A stretch of 64,000 bases of DNA, taken from NCBI GenBank assembly GCA_028023455.1, contig JAQFVV010006309.1, forward strand, positions 3,077,482 to 3,141,481, given 5' to 3'. The DNA comes from Epiperipatus broadwayi. Taxonomy: Eukaryota > Onychophora > Udeonychophora > Euonychophora > Peripatidae. A program made the translations under genes and the position numbers. Below are positions 62,326 to 64,000 of the stretch, piece by piece; the first letter of the stretch is position 1, and each line of letters starts with the position of its first letter. The notes below the pieces were generated by a model, which did not search any database, was not told where the DNA came from, and worked only from the letters and a program-made list of their open reading frames with translations.

Positions 62326-62949
62326 TCGGAGAAAGCAACAGGGGTTAAGGCTGCATCAAGGTTGAAATGGAGGTCTGGGGTGTAGTAAACCAGATCAATT
62401 AGGGACTTTTAGTTTTAGTATAGAAAGAGTAGGCTTCGGGTGGGAAGAAGCCCTCTCCACACATTAATCTGCGATTTATTAGATGCAAAAATCTCTTGTT
62501 GAAGTCATTGTAGGTGGTGTTAAAGTCTCCGAGAAGAATGGTAGGGGAGGCTCTGCTAGTGTTGATGGCATTTAGGATATGAACTATTTTTAGATATTGA
62601 GAGGTGTCTTTGGCTGTATAAATATAAGCTATGATGATCGGATAACCCCAATAATCTATTTCTATAATAATAATATTGGCATCTAGGAATAGAATGTTGA
62701 AACTTTTTGGTGGTGCTGATTTGCTAAGAAGAATACCGACTCCACCTGAAGCTGAATGGCCGATGGAAAATCTAGTAAATCGAGAGAGGAGAGAAGAGAT
62801 ATTGTTTTATGGTCAGTCTTATAGTGATGTTTGGTTTCGCCCATAAGAAGTATATGTGGGGAGCAGAGTGAGAGCCAGTTTTTAATAGCAAGAACTCTAT
62901 CGATTGAGTTGATGCCGCGAATGTTTATGCCAGCTATTTTGCAGAACAT
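62326..62949 (-). pseudogene. LINE ORF2, apurinic-type endonuclease domain
   Basis: Starting at the ATG at 62949, MFCKIAGINIRGIN with HILLMGETK is the start of an APE-type endonuclease, where N and E are metal or active-site residues. After a frame change, ASGGVGILLSK and ILLGDFN (the GDFN motif, about 62535-62560) follow, then a stop inside the Y-x-KTK region, and finally FSDHMAL (catalytic SDH) near 62320. The enzyme nicks the target for reverse transcription. All three landmark motifs are visible despite breaks. Confidence 0.85.
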
Positions 62950-62975
62950 GATAGATTAATCCAAACCGTCCTCAG

Positions 62976-63764
62976 CATAAAAATAGCTTTACATGTTTAA
63001 ATCAATAAAGAATTTAGGTTTGAAATAAAAGGATTTATTTTATTTCAAAAAAATTCATTCAAAAGAGTTACTATACTTTTGTTCTCACTTGCTATAAGAT
63101 TTCAATTTTCATTTTAATATTAAACCATTATTATTTATCAGGATATAATAAATATGACCTCATTTGATAAATATTTTTATTTAGAAATTATATAAATTTT
63201 AAAAATCATATTTGAGTTTTGGAATTATTTTAAAATTAGATTTTAATCAAAACAAAATACCACTTCATCATTCAAATTATGGGAGGAGTAGAGTGAATTT
63301 GCAAAATGGATAAAATCTTATTTGATTGATGTTTGTTTTTAAATTCTCAATGAATAATTATTAATATCTAGTAAATCATAGTTCCTATCTACGACTGTAA
63401 TTTCCATTGTAATCTTAGTCAAAAAATATAATCTTTTATATTTAAAAATAAAACATTTCTGTAGAAAATAGATATGTAACAATATAAATTTTTAATTTAT
63501 AATAATTATCACATAATTGTTATGCAAAAATAATCACAAATTTTCCAAAAAATCAAGTTTTTAGTCATTTTTAATATTTTCTTAAAGTAATATCCCAAAG
63601 GTACCACAAAGTTTGAAACTGCCAAGAATACAATGAGTGCTCATTATTGTGGAGCTTACCATACTTTGAAATTACTGCTTTTTTAATTGTTCTGACATCT
63701 TCAGAATTTTTTTGAAATTAAAATATTAGAAAAAAATTAATTTTAAAGTTTAAAAAAAAAAGGT
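62976..63764. other. Interval without recognised genes
   Basis: AT-rich sequence; nothing recognised. Confidence 0.5.
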
Positions 63765-63900
63765 TCACAAATTTCTTAACTTTTGGATGGATAAAACATT
63801 GACATAAAAGTTAATGAAAATCTGGTTTGGCCTCAAGAATTGTCCATTAGTAGTAATTAATAGTGTATTGATGACACCAAAAGCTAATGGTTATTTCTAT
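63765..63900 (+). repeat. Inverted repeat partner, right of LINE
   Basis: Matches the reverse complement of 59225-59362, with GTTAATGAAAA, CTGGTTTGGCCTCA and GTAATTAATA in order. Diverged but collinear. Confidence 0.65.
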
Positions 63901-64000
63901 TTACATGGATATTATCTTTTTATTTCTATTCTTTATTATATTAAAAAACTATGGAAATATTTGATTCAATATATATAAAATATGTGTGACAATTAGCTTT

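Larger units (their letters stand above)
59644..62975 (-). mobile_element. L1/Tx1-like LINE, 5'-truncated, with poly-A tail
   Basis: The element runs on the minus strand from just before its ORF2 start (about 62975) to a run of A (T on +, 59644-59660). Its base composition is clearly less AT-rich than the surroundings, suggesting later arrival. No ORF1 is present in the window. The 3' UTR is about 65 bp. A target duplication could not be confirmed. Confidence 0.85.

Noticed and set aside
1-64000. CRISPR arrays, bacterial operons, riboswitches, rRNA
   Set aside because: No regularly spaced short repeats, no compact gene clusters and no rRNA-like conserved segments. The DNA is of eukaryotic type.

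Overview
This window is very AT-rich eukaryotic DNA, by eye about three quarters A+T, with no bacterial-style gene packing. It looks like intron and/or intergenic sequence of an invertebrate animal. Supporting signs are a spliced fibronectin type III-like exon, Penelope-like retroelements (PLEs), several non-LTR retrotransposons, tRNA-derived repeats and degenerate TTAGGG-type telomeric repeats. The species cannot be fixed from the sequence; the TTAGGG-type repeat argues mildly against most insects.

The only host-gene candidate is one + strand exon (12867-13213), in frame between a polypyrimidine/AG acceptor and a GTAAGT donor. A decayed copy of its first half lies about 250 bp downstream. 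No other exon could be recognised, so the rest is probably introns of a large gene or intergenic DNA.

Layout: 1-115 minus-strand fragment of PLE family A; 271-448 foldback repeat; 608-3202 nearly complete family A PLE (RT plus GIY-YIG) split by two frame breaks, then two hammerhead-like motifs (3431-3476, 3707-3734); 4145-7400 decayed APE-type LINE, with its 3' end repeated in inverted orientation at 8926-9257; 8225-8620, 9266-9870 and 15681-15975 local duplications; 12522-12684 a 53-bp-arm inverted repeat around a PLE family B 3' motif; 12867-13650 exon and its decayed copy; 14140-14790, 33290-33665, 39325-39515, 47925-48425 and 52870-53195 five same-strand RTE 3' remnants; 18225-18575, 22376-23060 and 35160-35850 PLE family B remnants, the second lodged in a hAT-like element; 26613-26705 a solo copy of a PLE 3' end; 28190-28930 a third PLE family; 29040-30084 a 1-kb TIR element carrying telomere-like repeats; 40262-43260 and 26755-28000 a repeat family with hammerhead-like cores; 55250-55676 a ~200-bp-arm inverted repeat; 59644-62975 a 5'-truncated L1/Tx1-like LINE with its own poly-A tail, lying between inverted copies of another repeat.

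The unifying theme is RNA-level mobility. At least three PLE families are present, and hammerhead-ribozyme-like cores occur in several unrelated contexts, some beside PLE coding remnants and some in short non-coding repeats. The 40-43 kb repeat has a period of about 390-420 bp with one hammerhead-like site per unit, which resembles the layout of retrozymes. That is the best candidate here for an undescribed system, but it rests on motif inspection alone.
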